Origin: Desulfoscipio gibsoniae DSM 7213
Lineage (GTDB): Bacteria > Bacillota > Desulfotomaculia > Desulfotomaculales > Desulfallaceae
Length of the DNA: 64,000 bases
Reading direction: 5' to 3'
NCBI RefSeq assembly: GCF_000233715.2
Contig: NC_021184.1
Location: forward strand, 3,682,001 to 3,746,000
The notes under the pieces were generated by a model. It searched no databases, was not told the DNA's origin, and worked only from the letters and a program-made list of their open reading frames with translations. Positions 1-8,083 of the stretch are shown here, piece by piece. The position numbers and the translations under genes were made by a program. Position 1 is the stretch's first letter. Each line of letters starts with the position of its first letter.

Positions 1-76
1 TTTAATTAAAACTTGCATCTTGACCTATAATCCCTGTCCAACCTTTCAACTTTCAACACCCGGTACCAGTTTCAAA

Positions 77-232
77 TCAACCGGCAAGCCATAATATAAA
101 AAACAAAAGCAGTGAGCAGGCTGTAAAGAATAAAAATATTAATAAAAATATAGGGTCAACAGCCAGCTTACCAATAACTATCTTTTTAGGCCCATTTTCC
201 CTATCCTGTCCCTTTTCGTTGGACAAAGCCAT
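77..232 (-). CDS. Small single-span membrane protein
   Basis: A 51-residue ORF starts MALSNEKGQD and ends in a long hydrophobic run (PIFLLIFLFFTACSLLLFF) that would form one membrane span with the N-terminus as a charged, probably cytoplasmic, tail. A second ATG lies one codon upstream at 235. The purine-rich GGGAAGG is too close to be an ideal ribosome site. It lies about 50 bases downstream of the radical SAM gene on the same strand and may be its operon partner. I do not recognise a family. Coding status rests on the clean amphipathic layout only. Confidence 0.45.
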   Translation of the reverse strand: MALSNEKGQDRENGPKKIVIGKLAVDPIFLLIFLFFTACSLLLFFILWLAG

Positions 233-284
233 CATCCTTCCCACCGTGGATATTCAATCGTGGTTTTGTCACCGGCATACGGTA

Positions 285-1415
285 CTATACAAATTGGCGG
301 CGCATTCTGGCCAGCGCTATCTTTAGCTGCTCAGGGCTCTCTATATTTGAAAGTAACTTTTCCACATATAAATACCTGTTTTGGTCCTGCATATCATTCA
401 TAGTTGCATAAATACCGGCCCGCCTGCCCAGCTGAAAATTGGCTTTTTCCTTCAGGGTCATGTTCAGGTAGCGATCAATAATGCCTAGCATCTTGTCACG
501 GTCAGCGGGCAGGGTACCCTCCAGTTCCTGCAGCAAATTTAATATATGGTCACTAACCACCGTTGTATTTACCCCTTCCAACGATGCAAGCAGTAGCCGC
601 TGCTCTTCGATTACTTCATCTTCATCCAGTGGCGTAAAATCGCCCTTTTGCATCATCTCGTGCAGCGGCGTATTTTTAATCACCGACAGTGTTCTAAAGC
701 GCATATAATCCGGGTTCCCCTGGTTAATCACGGCAGCGGTTCCCAGAGCATGTTCCCGGGAGTACTCCCTGCCCCCCAAGCCCGGCATAATGTACCAGCA
801 TAGGGATATACCCGCAGCCCTAATCTTTTGACCCGCTTCAATTAATTGTTTGGCAGTAGTACCCTTTTGAATCATTTTCAATACTATATCTGATCCCGAT
901 TCCATACCCATGTGTATCCTTGCCAGACCGGCCTCTCTCAGCTCAAGCAATTCATCTGTACTCTTTCTGGACGCCGTATCAGCTCTAGCATAGGTAGTTA
1001 ACCTTTCCACCGAGGGTAAGGTATTGCGTACATATTGAATAATATGCACTAATTCAGTGGTTTTTAATATTAGTGAATTGGCATCCTGTAAAAAAACATT
1101 TTTACCACCATAATACAGCCACTGGGCAACATGGTAATGTAAATGGCCGTAACGCGAGCCTGCCTCGCTAACCACCTGCCCGTTTACTCTGCCGCTCCAT
1201 CCCTTATCCCATGAAATTTGCTTTACCTGCTCAGTAACCGTGGCCAGTGTATCTATGTCCCGTTTAATTTCCTCAACCGAACGCCTGCTAAACTGCTTGC
1301 CCTTGTAGGTTTTGCAAAAAGCACACCTGTTCCAGGGACAGTTTCTGGTTACTCTGATAAGTAAACTGGATGCCTCACTGGGCGGCCTGATTGGACCCTG
1401 CTCAATATGCACCAT
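285..1415 (-). CDS. Radical SAM protein with CX4CX2C cluster motif
   Basis: Radical SAM enzyme of 376 residues, reaction unknown. The SAM-cluster cysteines lie near the N-terminus in TRNCPWNRCAFCKTYKG, giving C-x4-C-x2-C instead of the usual C-x3-C-x2-C. Downstream come the expected beta/alpha-barrel elements, for example the glycine-rich IHMGMESGSD and the later GISLCWYIMPGLGG. No C-terminal auxiliary Cys cluster or B12 domain is visible. I set the start at the ATG at 1415 because a strong GGAGGGG lies 5 bases upstream. An ATG 15 codons further up (1460) has no ribosome site. It is transcribed divergently from the TauE gene. Family membership is secure, substrate is not. Confidence 0.85.
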   Translation of the reverse strand: MVHIEQGPIRPPSEASSLLIRVTRNCPWNRCAFCKTYKGKQFSRRSVEEIKRDIDTLATVTEQVKQISWDKGWSGRVNGQVVSEAGSRYGHLHYHVAQWLYYGGKNVFLQDANSLILKTTELVHIIQYVRNTLPSVERLTTYARADTASRKSTDELLELREAGLARIHMGMESGSDIVLKMIQKGTTAKQLIEAGQKIRAAGISLCWYIMPGLGGREYSREHALGTAAVINQGNPDYMRFRTLSVIKNTPLHEMMQKGDFTPLDEDEVIEEQRLLLASLEGVNTTVVSDHILNLLQELEGTLPADRDKMLGIIDRYLNMTLKEKANFQLGRRAGIYATMNDMQDQNRYLYVEKLLSNIESPEQLKIALARMRRQFV

Positions 1416-1562
1416 ATATCCCCTCCGAAAATTGTTTCTATTATCCAACGATTCAAACATAAAAGATCGTTAGCATGCTTAAAAAAAGTATATCTTACTA
1501 CATAAGGCACTGCAAGACAGTATAAAAACGGCCTGACAAGAAGCTAAAAATAATTACTTTGA

Positions 1563-1580
1563 TTGTGAAAAACTTTACAA
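1563..1580. promoter_or_regulatory. Rex/HcpR-like 18-bp palindrome (TauE promoter, site 1)
   Basis: The sequence TTGTGAAAAACTTTACAA is a near-perfect TTGTGAA-N4-TTCACAA palindrome. It ends 8 bases before the -35 box of the promoter at 1588. It is one of 11 such sites in the window. Binding by a Rex- or HcpR-type regulator is inferred from the family consensus. Confidence 0.5.
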
Positions 1581-1587
1581 ATAACTA

Positions 1588-1615
1588 TTGACAAATGTAG
1601 TGACATATATATACT
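1588..1615 (+). promoter_or_regulatory. Sigma-A type promoter for TauE gene
   Basis: TTGACA at 1588-1593 and TATACT at 1610-1615 are separated by 16 bases. The predicted start near 1622 gives a leader of about 375 nt ahead of the permease ATG at 1997. Two palindromic sites flank the promoter and a third lies in the leader. Confidence 0.6.
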
Positions 1616-1638
1616 TAATATTAAGCAGATTAAATTAT

Positions 1639-1656
1639 TAGTTACTTATTTCACAA
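1639..1656. promoter_or_regulatory. Rex/HcpR-like palindrome (TauE promoter, site 2)
   Basis: TAGTTACTTATTTCACAA lies about 17 bases downstream of the predicted transcription start. It closely resembles the site at 5088 (TTGTTACATTATTCACAA). A regulator bound here would block elongation or clearance. Confidence 0.45.
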
Positions 1657-1705
1657 ACGCCAACATCACAAAACCCATGGATAATTAAGCAAAAAATTAT
1701 CACAT

Positions 1706-1756
1706 AAAGGAGGTATGAACAAGGATAATAACGTACTAACCCCGGAAGGGAAGTGA
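1706..1756 (+). other. Orphan ribosome-binding site with 13-codon ORF
   Basis: AAAGGAGGT at 1706-1714 abuts an ATG at 1715 that opens a 13-codon reading frame ending in TGA at 1754-1756. The spacing is too short for efficient initiation, and no gene starts nearby. It may be a leader peptide or a ribosome-binding mRNA stabiliser in the TauE leader. Low confidence. Confidence 0.25.
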
Positions 1757-1800
1757 TAATTGAATAGCTTAAGAAAAAAGAACATTTTTTTTCACTACAT

Positions 1801-1818
1801 TTGTGAAATATTTCACCA
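1801..1818. promoter_or_regulatory. Rex/HcpR-like palindrome (TauE leader, site 3)
   Basis: TTGTGAAATATTTCACCA differs from the perfect palindrome TTGTGAAATATTTCACAA at one position. It lies in the leader, 179 bases before the TauE start. Confidence 0.5.
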
Positions 1819-1996
1819 ACGCAAGTCAATCAAATACCGGGCTAATGCATTTAATTCATAAAGATTTTTGTCATTACCCCGGGGACCCCTTGACCCCGGA
1901 GTAGATACCACAGTATACCAACTTTGCATATAAAGAAAAATGTCATTATCAGTAGCTTATGCTCAGTCAAATCGTCTAAAAAAAGGGGGCGAACCC

Positions 1997-3286
1997 ATGA
2001 GGAAAATCTACGAGGGCATAATGCAGGCATCAAGATCATATGCCCAGTGGGAAATAGCAAACTCCAACGCGATATTAAGAGATCGCAAAAGGGTCATGCT
2101 ACTATTTGTAATGCTGCTGCCCGTAATTATCCCGGCCATTGCTCATGCCGCAGGCGGAAGTGGATTGCCGGAAGTGCTTGGGGGCAAGTCAGCCTACGGT
2201 CCTTCATACTATAACCCGACCATTTTTTATGGTTCAATATTGGTGGGGCTTGCCGCAGGTCTAATCACGGGATGTGTCGGCGCCGGTGGTGGATTTATCA
2301 TTACCCCCGCACTGATGACCATGGGTGTTAAGGGAATTATGGCCGTAGGTACAGACCAATTCCATATTTTCGCCAAGTCTATAATGGGCACAGTTGTGCA
2401 CAAAAAATTAGGTAACGTCCACGTTGGTTTAGCAATAGCATTTTTGTGCGGCTCACTACTGGGGGTTACCGGCGGCGGTATGCTTAACCGGGCACTTTTT
2501 ACCATAAACCCTGTACTAAGTGGATTTGTAATTAATACAGTATACGTAATCATGCTTGGATTTTTAGCCATCTACGCATTGAACGACTTCTTTAGAACCA
2601 GAAAGTCCGGGCATTCTGTAGATGCCCACGGCGGAGGAGGATCCACTGATCTCACCAGTGCAGCAAGAAAGATGCAGTCCGTCAAGATTCCGCCCATGAT
2701 TACCTTTGATGAAGATATTCATCCCGGCGGCAAAAAAATTTCCGGTGTGTTCGTGGCCATCTGCGGTGCCATCGTAGGTTTCATGGCAGCTATCATGGGA
2801 GTAGGCGGCGGCTTTTTAACCTTCCCCATGTTCGTATATGGTCTGGGCGTATCCTCCTTTACCACTGTGGGTACTGACATACTGCAAATTATCTTTACTG
2901 CAGGCTTTGGTGCCATTACCCAATATGCCATATACGGTTACGTGTTCTACACTCTGGCCATGGGCATGTTGGTTGGATCCCTGCTGGGCATTCAAGTTGG
3001 TGCCATGACCACCAAGGTTGTATCGGGTGCTACAATTAACGGTTTTTATGCTATCACCATCCTGGCGGGCTTTGTCAACAGGTTGTTTGATATGCCCAAC
3101 AACTTACAGCAAATGGGTTATATTTCCATAAGCTCGCAAACTGCTAGTATTATTGCTCAAATTGGTGCAGTTATCTTCTTTGCCATTGTGGGAATATTTG
3201 CCGCCTGGGTAATAGCAGTATTTATTAAGAGCGTACCCAGGCTGCGTGAAGAGGCAGCAATGGCATCTAATGGAAAGGGGGAATGA
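1997..3286 (+). CDS. TauE/SafE (TSUP) family sulfite/anion permease
   Basis: Membrane permease of 429 residues of the TauE/SafE (TSUP) family, whose members move sulfite, sulfonates or other organosulfur anions. It has the duplicated layout of the family. Each half carries a glycine-rich motif, GAGGGFIITPALM near residue 96 and GVGGGFLTFPMFV near residue 268, followed by several hydrophobic spans. A hydrophilic loop (RKSGHSVDAHGGGG) joins the halves. I chose the ATG at 1997 because AAGGGGG lies about 9 bases upstream. The in-frame ATG at 1940 lacks a ribosome site. The next gene follows after 4 bases, so the two are one operon. Three Rex-like palindromes lie in the upstream region. Direction and substrate of transport are inferred from context. 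Confidence 0.85.
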   Translation: MRKIYEGIMQASRSYAQWEIANSNAILRDRKRVMLLFVMLLPVIIPAIAHAAGGSGLPEVLGGKSAYGPSYYNPTIFYGSILVGLAAGLITGCVGAGGGFIITPALMTMGVKGIMAVGTDQFHIFAKSIMGTVVHKKLGNVHVGLAIAFLCGSLLGVTGGGMLNRALFTINPVLSGFVINTVYVIMLGFLAIYALNDFFRTRKSGHSVDAHGGGGSTDLTSAARKMQSVKIPPMITFDEDIHPGGKKISGVFVAICGAIVGFMAAIMGVGGGFLTFPMFVYGLGVSSFTTVGTDILQIIFTAGFGAITQYAIYGYVFYTLAMGMLVGSLLGIQVGAMTTKVVSGATINGFYAITILAGFVNRLFDMPNNLQQMGYISISSQTASIIAQIGAVIFFAIVGIFAAWVIAVFIKSVPRLREEAAMASNGKGE

Positions 3287-3290
3287 CTTC

Positions 3291-4001
3291 ATGATAACCA
3301 ATAAGAAAACATTCACCCTGGGATTGGTGCTTTTGGTATCCTTTGTAGCTGTATTCGCCTTTATCATGTCCCCTTCTTTCGGAGATGGCCGAAATGGTCT
3401 TGAATATGCCGATGATATGTTCAACTCGCTTTCCAAAGGCTCAGCTTACTTTATTAGTGAAGAAATGGTGAAGGCGGAAAAGATGGCTGGCCATGAAGTT
3501 AACGTGACTATCGTGGCGGCAGACAGCACACAAGCCCAAATGTGGGAAAAACTCTACACCCCTACCGGAGCTAACGTAGATATTAACGGCAACGAAGTGA
3601 CTATTAAAGGCGATCTCGGCAACATCTTTACTGCGTCCATCACCGACAGCGATGCTATGTACAATAACCAGGGCGATAAGATTGCCAACAATTACGGTGT
3701 TGACGCCCGGACTGCATCCTATGGCTGGTACACTTCACTTAAGGCCATGAGCGGCGCACTGGATAAGCAGGGAATGTTCCCTGAATCCGCTGCTATCCAA
3801 AGCGTCATGAAAAAAGCGCTGGAACCCTCTTATAATTACTATGGTATTGAACCCAAGAAAGTCGCGGACTATACAGTAGCTGTTTTCCTACTGCTGGCCT
3901 TCTACCTGGTGTATACCCTGTGGTACGGATTCTCAATCTACTTCCTGGCTGATGGCTTTGGTATCACCGCATCCAAGTCAGCCAAAAAGGTGCAAGCATA
4001 A
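3291..4001 (+). CDS. Periplasmic-domain membrane protein, TauE partner
   Basis: Uncharacterised protein of 236 residues with an N-terminal span (TFTLGLVLLVSFVAVFAFIM), a hydrophilic middle part of about 165 residues, and a C-terminal span (VAVFLLLAFYLVYTLWYGF). The topology puts the middle domain outside the membrane. No cysteines or haem motifs are visible in that domain. The start at 3291 follows GGGGG about 9 bases upstream, and the gene begins 4 bases after the permease stop, so co-translation is likely. I infer an accessory or substrate-capturing role for the TauE-type permease. The family is not one I can name. Confidence 0.7.
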   Translation: MITNKKTFTLGLVLLVSFVAVFAFIMSPSFGDGRNGLEYADDMFNSLSKGSAYFISEEMVKAEKMAGHEVNVTIVAADSTQAQMWEKLYTPTGANVDINGNEVTIKGDLGNIFTASITDSDAMYNNQGDKIANNYGVDARTASYGWYTSLKAMSGALDKQGMFPESAAIQSVMKKALEPSYNYYGIEPKKVADYTVAVFLLLAFYLVYTLWYGFSIYFLADGFGITASKSAKKVQA

Positions 4002-4040
4002 CGAAACCGGGCAAAGCCCGGTTCCCTCTCGCTACTTATA

Positions 4041-4069
4041 CTGCCAGCATAATTGTTGGCAGTTTTTTT
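4041..4069 (+). terminator. Rho-independent terminator after TauE operon
   Basis: A 9-bp stem (CTGCCAGCA / TGTTGGCAG) with a TAAT loop is followed by seven T. A second GC-rich hairpin (AACCGGG / CCCGGTT) lies just upstream at about 4005-4022. Confidence 0.85.
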
Positions 4070-4125
4070 ATCTATATTTTTAAATCTATTTTTTCTCTTT
4101 AACCCTATTTGATTACTATTAACTA

Positions 4126-4566
4126 TTATGCATAGCGGTAACCGGAAGAAAAGCGCGCTAAGTAAGTTGGACCATCCATCTCCCAGTACCCCACGGGAGG
4201 CCTGGAGTTTTGCATCACCGAGGCCACGGAGATTTTTTGGCTGCTGACCACAATTGAGCTACAACCGGTTAGCTGGGCTTTTTCCCCGGGTCCGATTATC
4301 TGGTAATTTCCCTGGTACCCGACCTCATCAAATATGCATATGTAGCATTCACCGGCATCGATCGTTGTTACACGGGGCATGTTGTGAAAGTTTCTTATAG
4401 ATGTATTGGGTATCAGGGGGTAAGAAAATCTGCCGTGCCAAATGCGAGCCTGCCGTGTGGTACATGTTGTTCTGAAAAAGCCTTCCAACGACTTTATAAA
4501 CCGCTGCACAAAACTTGGTGCTCCCAAATTAATACTATGGTTATCTGCATGGGATATACTTGACAT
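4126..4566 (-). CDS. Beta/gamma-crystallin-like Greek-key protein
   Basis: Protein of 146 residues whose C-terminal half reads like a single beta/gamma-crystallin Greek-key domain. An aromatic-rich strand ICIFDEVGYQGNYQIIGPGE is followed by SSIVVSS, which resembles the D/N-x-x-S calcium-site region of bacterial crystallin-like proteins. The N-terminal 65 residues are basic and of no recognised family. There is no signal peptide, so it is probably cytoplasmic, or spore-associated in this sporeformer (inference). A GGTGAG ribosome site precedes the ATG. Domain call by eye, moderately sure. Confidence 0.55.
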   Translation of the reverse strand: MSSISHADNHSINLGAPSFVQRFIKSLEGFFRTTCTTRQARIWHGRFSYPLIPNTSIRNFHNMPRVTTIDAGECYICIFDEVGYQGNYQIIGPGEKAQLTGCSSIVVSSQKISVASVMQNSRPPVGYWEMDGPTYLARFSSGYRYA

Positions 4567-4915
4567 TTTTACTCACCACCCTTGCATATATAATAACCAG
4601 TTTTTAAAATTACGTACTAGTTTCATGCCGAAAAGCAGATTTTGCAAACCCAAAACACTTTAAGTATAGTCCAACGTTTCACAATCAGGGTCCTTCATAT
4701 TTTTGATTGTCCAACTTTTAAAATACTTAATGATTCTTTTTTATATTTTACCTTGTCACCACATTTGTTTGCAAGTATTTTTTTAGATAATACTTACAAG
4801 CTGCACTTCTTGTTTTACACATTGCACTATTTGTCATCATGTTTTTCAAAACAACTCTCCATAATTTTGCATGCCGTGAGTCATATAAATTAAAGTTGGG
4901 CCCGACAAAAAAATA

Positions 4916-4946
4916 ATAGGCTGGCTACGAAATATAGCCAGCCTAT
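4916..4946 (-). terminator. Strong hairpin, terminator on the minus strand
   Basis: ATAGGCTGGCTA and TAGCCAGCCTAT pair perfectly around a 7-base loop. On the minus strand the stem is followed by TATTTTTTTGTC, so it would stop minus-strand transcripts. No gene is known on that strand between here and 5305, which suggests a non-coding minus transcript or a use as a boundary. Confidence 0.5.
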
Positions 4947-5068
4947 CGTTGTTCGATTCGGCGATGCTTTTAAAACCAAATTTATTTTTTATACATAGTA
5001 ACAAGGAATTAATTATATGTCAATACTTATTTTAACGAAAAATTAAATTATAAATTTAAAAAAACCGG

Positions 5069-5097
5069 TTGACACAGAGAAAATTATTTGTTACATT
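5069..5097 (+). promoter_or_regulatory. Sigma-A promoter upstream of first DUF2292 gene
   Basis: TTGACA at 5069-5074 and TACATT at 5092-5097 are 17 bases apart. The predicted start is near 5104. Transcripts would run through the hairpin at 5176-5230 before reaching the gene at 5306. Confidence 0.65.
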
Positions 5098-5105
5098 ATT
5101 CACAA
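5088..5105. promoter_or_regulatory. Rex/HcpR-like palindrome over the -10 box
   Basis: TTGTTACATTATTCACAA covers the -10 box and transcription start of the promoter at 5069, the classic position for a repressor. It belongs to the set of 11 related sites. Confidence 0.55.
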
Positions 5106-5175
5106 ATGAATTATGTATACAAATATAAAGTTATTAAATTTTAATATATTCAATCGGCTAAATCGAACAACGATA

Positions 5176-5230
5176 GGCCGGTTATCTCTGCTTTAAGGAA
5201 AAGTAAGCAGGGATAACCGGCCTTTTGTTT
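5176..5230 (+). terminator. Leader terminator or attenuator
   Basis: An 18-bp stem (GGCCGGTTATCTCTGCTT with AAGCAGGGATAACCGGCC, one G-T pair) is followed by TTTTGTTTT. It lies between the promoter at 5069 and the DUF2292 gene at 5306, so it would either release a small RNA of about 120 nt or control read-through. Confidence 0.7.
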
Positions 5231-5305
5231 TAGCTGAAAGCTAGTTTTTAGGGATATATATAGCAGTCAATATAAACCTATAAACCAGGTGGGGGGGATT
5301 AAATA

Positions 5306-5530
5306 ATGCATCGGGATACCGGAAACACTAAAAATTTGTCTCACCGGGAAAAACAATTAATTATATTCATCAGGCAACTTGGTTGGGGAGAAATAAGAAT
5401 AAGAGTGGAAAACGGGCAGCCTGTATTAATATATGAAGCCATTAAAACGTTTAGGCTGGAGGATGATCCCGTATCAGTGCCAGTCAGAAAAAAGCCTAAA
5501 GGTATACCTGCCAATCGGGTGTTAACCTAA
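5306..5530 (+). CDS. DUF2292 (YezD-like) small protein, copy 1
   Basis: A 74-residue cytoplasmic protein with the core EKQLIIFIRQLGWGEIRIRV followed by ENGQPVLIYEAIKTFRLED, matching the DUF2292/YezD type: a short helix, then two strands around an N-G turn. Function of the family is unknown. Two paralogs lie at 8668 and 9323 with the same core but different tails. This copy has a longer basic tail (VPVRKKPKGIPANR). A GGTGGGGGGG ribosome site precedes the ATG. The SLC13 transporter follows 193 bases downstream and is probably in the same regulatory unit. Confidence 0.75.
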   Translation: MHRDTGNTKNLSHREKQLIIFIRQLGWGEIRIRVENGQPVLIYEAIKTFRLEDDPVSVPVRKKPKGIPANRVLT

Positions 5531-5584
5531 TTTGCTAATCAATTGCATCATGATCATGCTGAATGTCAAAATAAAATCTTAGAG

Positions 5585-5674
5585 AAAGGGGGGGGTAATA
5601 CTAAAATTAATATGAATACATGGCGTTGCGGAATCGGTTGGAAGTTAAGCATCAAAACTATTTATTTGGCTTAA
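5585..5674 (+). other. G-rich ribosome site and possible 20-codon leader ORF
   Basis: AAAGGGGGGGG at 5585-5595 is followed 16 bases later by an ATG at 5612 opening a 20-codon frame that ends at 5674, in the leader of the SLC13 gene. The spacing is long for initiation. It could be a leader peptide or an orphan ribosome-binding stabiliser. Weak evidence. Confidence 0.2.
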
Positions 5675-5723
5675 TTATTAATTACTAAACTCATTTATTA
5701 AAGGTTAAAGGAGGTCGGTGCAA

Positions 5724-7337
5724 ATGTCAGAGGGAACAGTAATTGTTCAACAACAGGCAAAAGTAGGATCCTGGGCCTGGTGGGCTGGTATACCAGGGAA
5801 CAAACCCCTTATATGCTTGCTCTTATTAGCCTTTTTTCTAACCATGGTCTTAATTCCCGTTCCCGAAAGCATGATCGGTTTAATGACCGAGGAAACACCA
5901 CTGGGATCCAAACTGGAATCGGGAACCACCACTTATGTAGATTCTTATAATAAATATGTCAAAAGCGAAGATGCCCTAACTGCCGAACAGGTGGGCCAAA
6001 GAGCAAAAATAACCGTAGGGCTTTTGTTGAGCGTGGCTTTACTTTGGGGCACTGAAGCAATACCTCTTGGGGCCACCAACTTCCTGGTAGCTGTTATACT
6101 TTACATCTTTATGATATTGCCCATTGATAGAATATCCCAGGCATATATGAAAGACGCAGTGTTCTTTATCGGAGGCGTACTTTGTGTAGCGGCAGGGGTC
6201 TCAATTTCAGGCCTGGATAAACGCATTGGCTATCTACTCCTGGGGAGAATAGGTGGATTAAAAAGCTTCTGCTTTATATTTTTCCCTCTGCTGGCAGTAT
6301 TGGCCGGATTCTTTTCCGAACACGCCCTGGTGGCAATTATGTGCCCGATCTTACTGGTTGTTTATATGCAGGCTTGTAAGAAAGCCGGTGTGAAGTTTGA
6401 TAAAAAATTAGCCGTTCTGTTGTTTATTGGCATTTGTTTTGCGGCCAACGTGGGTGGTTCCGGTTCACCGGCGGTGGGCGGTCGCTCGGCAGTGATGATA
6501 GGCTACTTCAATGGCTACGATATGCCCATGAACTTTACTCAGTGGATGATGTACGGCCTACCCCTGGTGCCAGTGTTAGCACTTGCCATGGGTGCCTACA
6601 TGTACTTCATGCTGGGACGCAATTCCATTGCCAAAGATTTTAATATTGCCAAGGCAATGAAGGAAAACGTCAGTGAAATGGGGCCGATTAAAGGTAAAGA
6701 GTTACGCATGGCTATACTGTTTGCCGCACTGGTGATATTGTGGGTATTCTTCAGTGGCACCTTAGGACTTGGTGGAACTACCATAATTATTGTCGTGGCT
6801 ATGCTGCTGTCCAGGGTGGTTACCTGGCAGGATTTGCAACGCAGGGTGGCCATGGACGTGGTGCTGCTATATGCAGCGGCTTGTGCCATGGGGGTGGCCC
6901 TGGATAAAACCGGGGGAGCTTTGTGGCTGGCCAGGGCTTTCCTGGATGTACTGCCCGATTTTATGACCGACGGGCAATGGATCATTATGGCGGTTAGCTT
7001 AATGACAGTGATTATTACCAACTTTATGAGTGATGGTGCCACGGTGGGGGCTATTGGCCCGGTGGTGCTGCCGATGGCGGATATTGGCGGAGTACATCTA
7101 TGGAAGATTGGGTTGGCGTGCTCATTTACCTCATCATTTGCCCATATCATGATCGTGGGCACGGTCAATAACGCCATTGCCTATACCATGGCCAGAGACC
7201 CTGAAACAGGTGCACATTTAATTACAGTGACGGATTTCATAAAATATGGATTTGGCGCTGTAATTATAAGTCTGATTGTGACTTGGGGATTCTGCTTCTT
7301 CGGTTACTGGAACCTGCTTCCCTGGCCTGGCATGTAA
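5724..7337 (+). CDS. SLC13/DASS family anion transporter, copy 1
   Basis: Inner-membrane carrier of 537 residues of the SLC13 (DASS) family, which imports dicarboxylates or sulfate, usually with sodium. In sulfate reducers SLC13 carriers are among the candidate sulfate importers. It shows many hydrophobic spans, an external loop after the first span (about residues 45-90), and the conserved core VGGSGSPAVGGRSAVMIGYF near residue 250. The SNT-like second motif reads ITNFMSDGATVGAIGPVVLP, so the usual SNT is altered. The ATG at 5724 is preferred because GGAGGT lies 8 bases upstream; the GTG at 5718 is too close. It follows a DUF2292 gene, and a CBS-pair gene converges on it, which hints at regulated uptake. 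Confidence 0.85.
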   Translation: MSEGTVIVQQQAKVGSWAWWAGIPGNKPLICLLLLAFFLTMVLIPVPESMIGLMTEETPLGSKLESGTTTYVDSYNKYVKSEDALTAEQVGQRAKITVGLLLSVALLWGTEAIPLGATNFLVAVILYIFMILPIDRISQAYMKDAVFFIGGVLCVAAGVSISGLDKRIGYLLLGRIGGLKSFCFIFFPLLAVLAGFFSEHALVAIMCPILLVVYMQACKKAGVKFDKKLAVLLFIGICFAANVGGSGSPAVGGRSAVMIGYFNGYDMPMNFTQWMMYGLPLVPVLALAMGAYMYFMLGRNSIAKDFNIAKAMKENVSEMGPIKGKELRMAILFAALVILWVFFSGTLGLGGTTIIIVVAMLLSRVVTWQDLQRRVAMDVVLLYAAACAMGVALDKTGGALWLARAFLDVLPDFMTDGQWIIMAVSLMTVIITNFMSDGATVGAIGPVVLPMADIGGVHLWKIGLACSFTSSFAHIMIVGTVNNAIAYTMARDPETGAHLITVTDFIKYGFGAVIISLIVTWGFCFFGYWNLLPWPGM

Positions 7338-7402
7338 ATAAAGGAACACTGCGGCGATTAATTACTATAACCTCATGAGAAGGAAAAAGTCATTAAGTGC
7401 GG

Positions 7403-7429
7403 GATGACCGGGTTCGCGGCCCGGCCATC
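7403..7429 (+). terminator. GC-rich hairpin between convergent genes
   Basis: GATGACCGGG pairs with CCCGGCCATC with one A-C mismatch. The tail TCTGTTAAAAGTTTT is only weakly T-rich, so termination is plausible, not certain. Confidence 0.4.
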
Positions 7430-7465
7430 TCTGTTAAAAGTTTTAAAATCTTTGTCTAACACATT

Positions 7466-8083
7466 TTATAGAGTCCCTTGTGGGGCTCCATTCTTTTTTT
7501 CTAGCTCTTCGAGGAAATCTACATAATAATCGTCAAACAAACCGTAACGTTGATAATCATAACTCATAAATGCCTGTTTTAAAAAGCTGGATCCCAATCC
7601 AAGAGCGTGAAAAACATCGCCCGCCTGTACTATACCAATTATTTGCCTGAATATATTTAGCACTGGAAGCGTACCAACGTTATTGTCACATAGTATGGAG
7701 AAAGCTTTACTGGCTGTGTCGGTGCTTTTTAATGCTATTTTATCCACCGGTATCATAATATCTTCTAATTTACGATGCGGTAATAAACTGGAGGTTATCT
7801 CGTCGCATTCATTTTCTAAAATACGCACGGACGTTCTGGAGATAACGTTGTGTACCCACGGATCTGTGCTCTGATGAAAGGATTCCAGGCTTATCAAACC
7901 AGTAAATTGATTTTCTTCATCCACCACCAGGGCCATTCGTTCACCGGTGCATGAAACACCTGAATTGTTGTAATAAAAGGAGGTTATAATTTCCCAAGCC
8001 TGTTGTATTGATTGCCCTAATGATACAGTTGGGTAATTATCAGGATGTCTCATAATATCCATAATTCTTATAGGTCCATTCAT
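7466..8083 (-). CDS. Tandem CBS-domain protein, copy 1
   Basis: Cytoplasmic protein of 205 residues made of two CBS domains (about residues 5-80 and 105-165). The second is clear: LEDIMIPVDKIALKSTDTAS, then DNNVGTLPVLN and IIGIVQAGDVF. CBS pairs usually bind AMP, ATP or related adenylates and switch a partner. A tail of about 40 residues rich in Tyr, Phe and Asp follows. The ATG at 8083 is chosen because AAGGGGG lies 11 bases upstream; the GTG at 8095 sits directly on the ribosome site. It converges on an SLC13 gene, and a second CBS/SLC13 pairing occurs at 16.7-19.4 kb, so I infer control of transport by energy charge. Confidence 0.8.
   Translation of the reverse strand: MNGPIRIMDIMRHPDNYPTVSLGQSIQQAWEIITSFYYNNSGVSCTGERMALVVDEENQFTGLISLESFHQSTDPWVHNVISRTSVRILENECDEITSSLLPHRKLEDIMIPVDKIALKSTDTASKAFSILCDNNVGTLPVLNIFRQIIGIVQAGDVFHALGLGSSFLKQAFMSYDYQRYGLFDDYYVDFLEELEKKNGAPQGTL

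Larger units (their letters stand above)
4941..5178. repeat. 18-bp inverted repeat enclosing a 200-bp AT-rich segment
   Basis: The left arm at 4941-4958 (GCCTATCGTTGTTCGATT) is repeated in perfect inverted form at 5161-5178. Each arm abuts an outer hairpin: the one at 4916-4946 on the left and the terminator at 5176-5230 on the right. The enclosed segment carries a promoter and a palindromic operator. No ORF over 60 codons or target-site duplication is evident. It could be a miniature element or a transcription unit bounded by matching arms. Confidence 0.6.

Noticed and set aside
4642-4893. 83-codon plus-strand ORF
   Set aside because: Rich in Phe, Leu and His from AT-rich sequence, no ribosome site, no recognisable domain.
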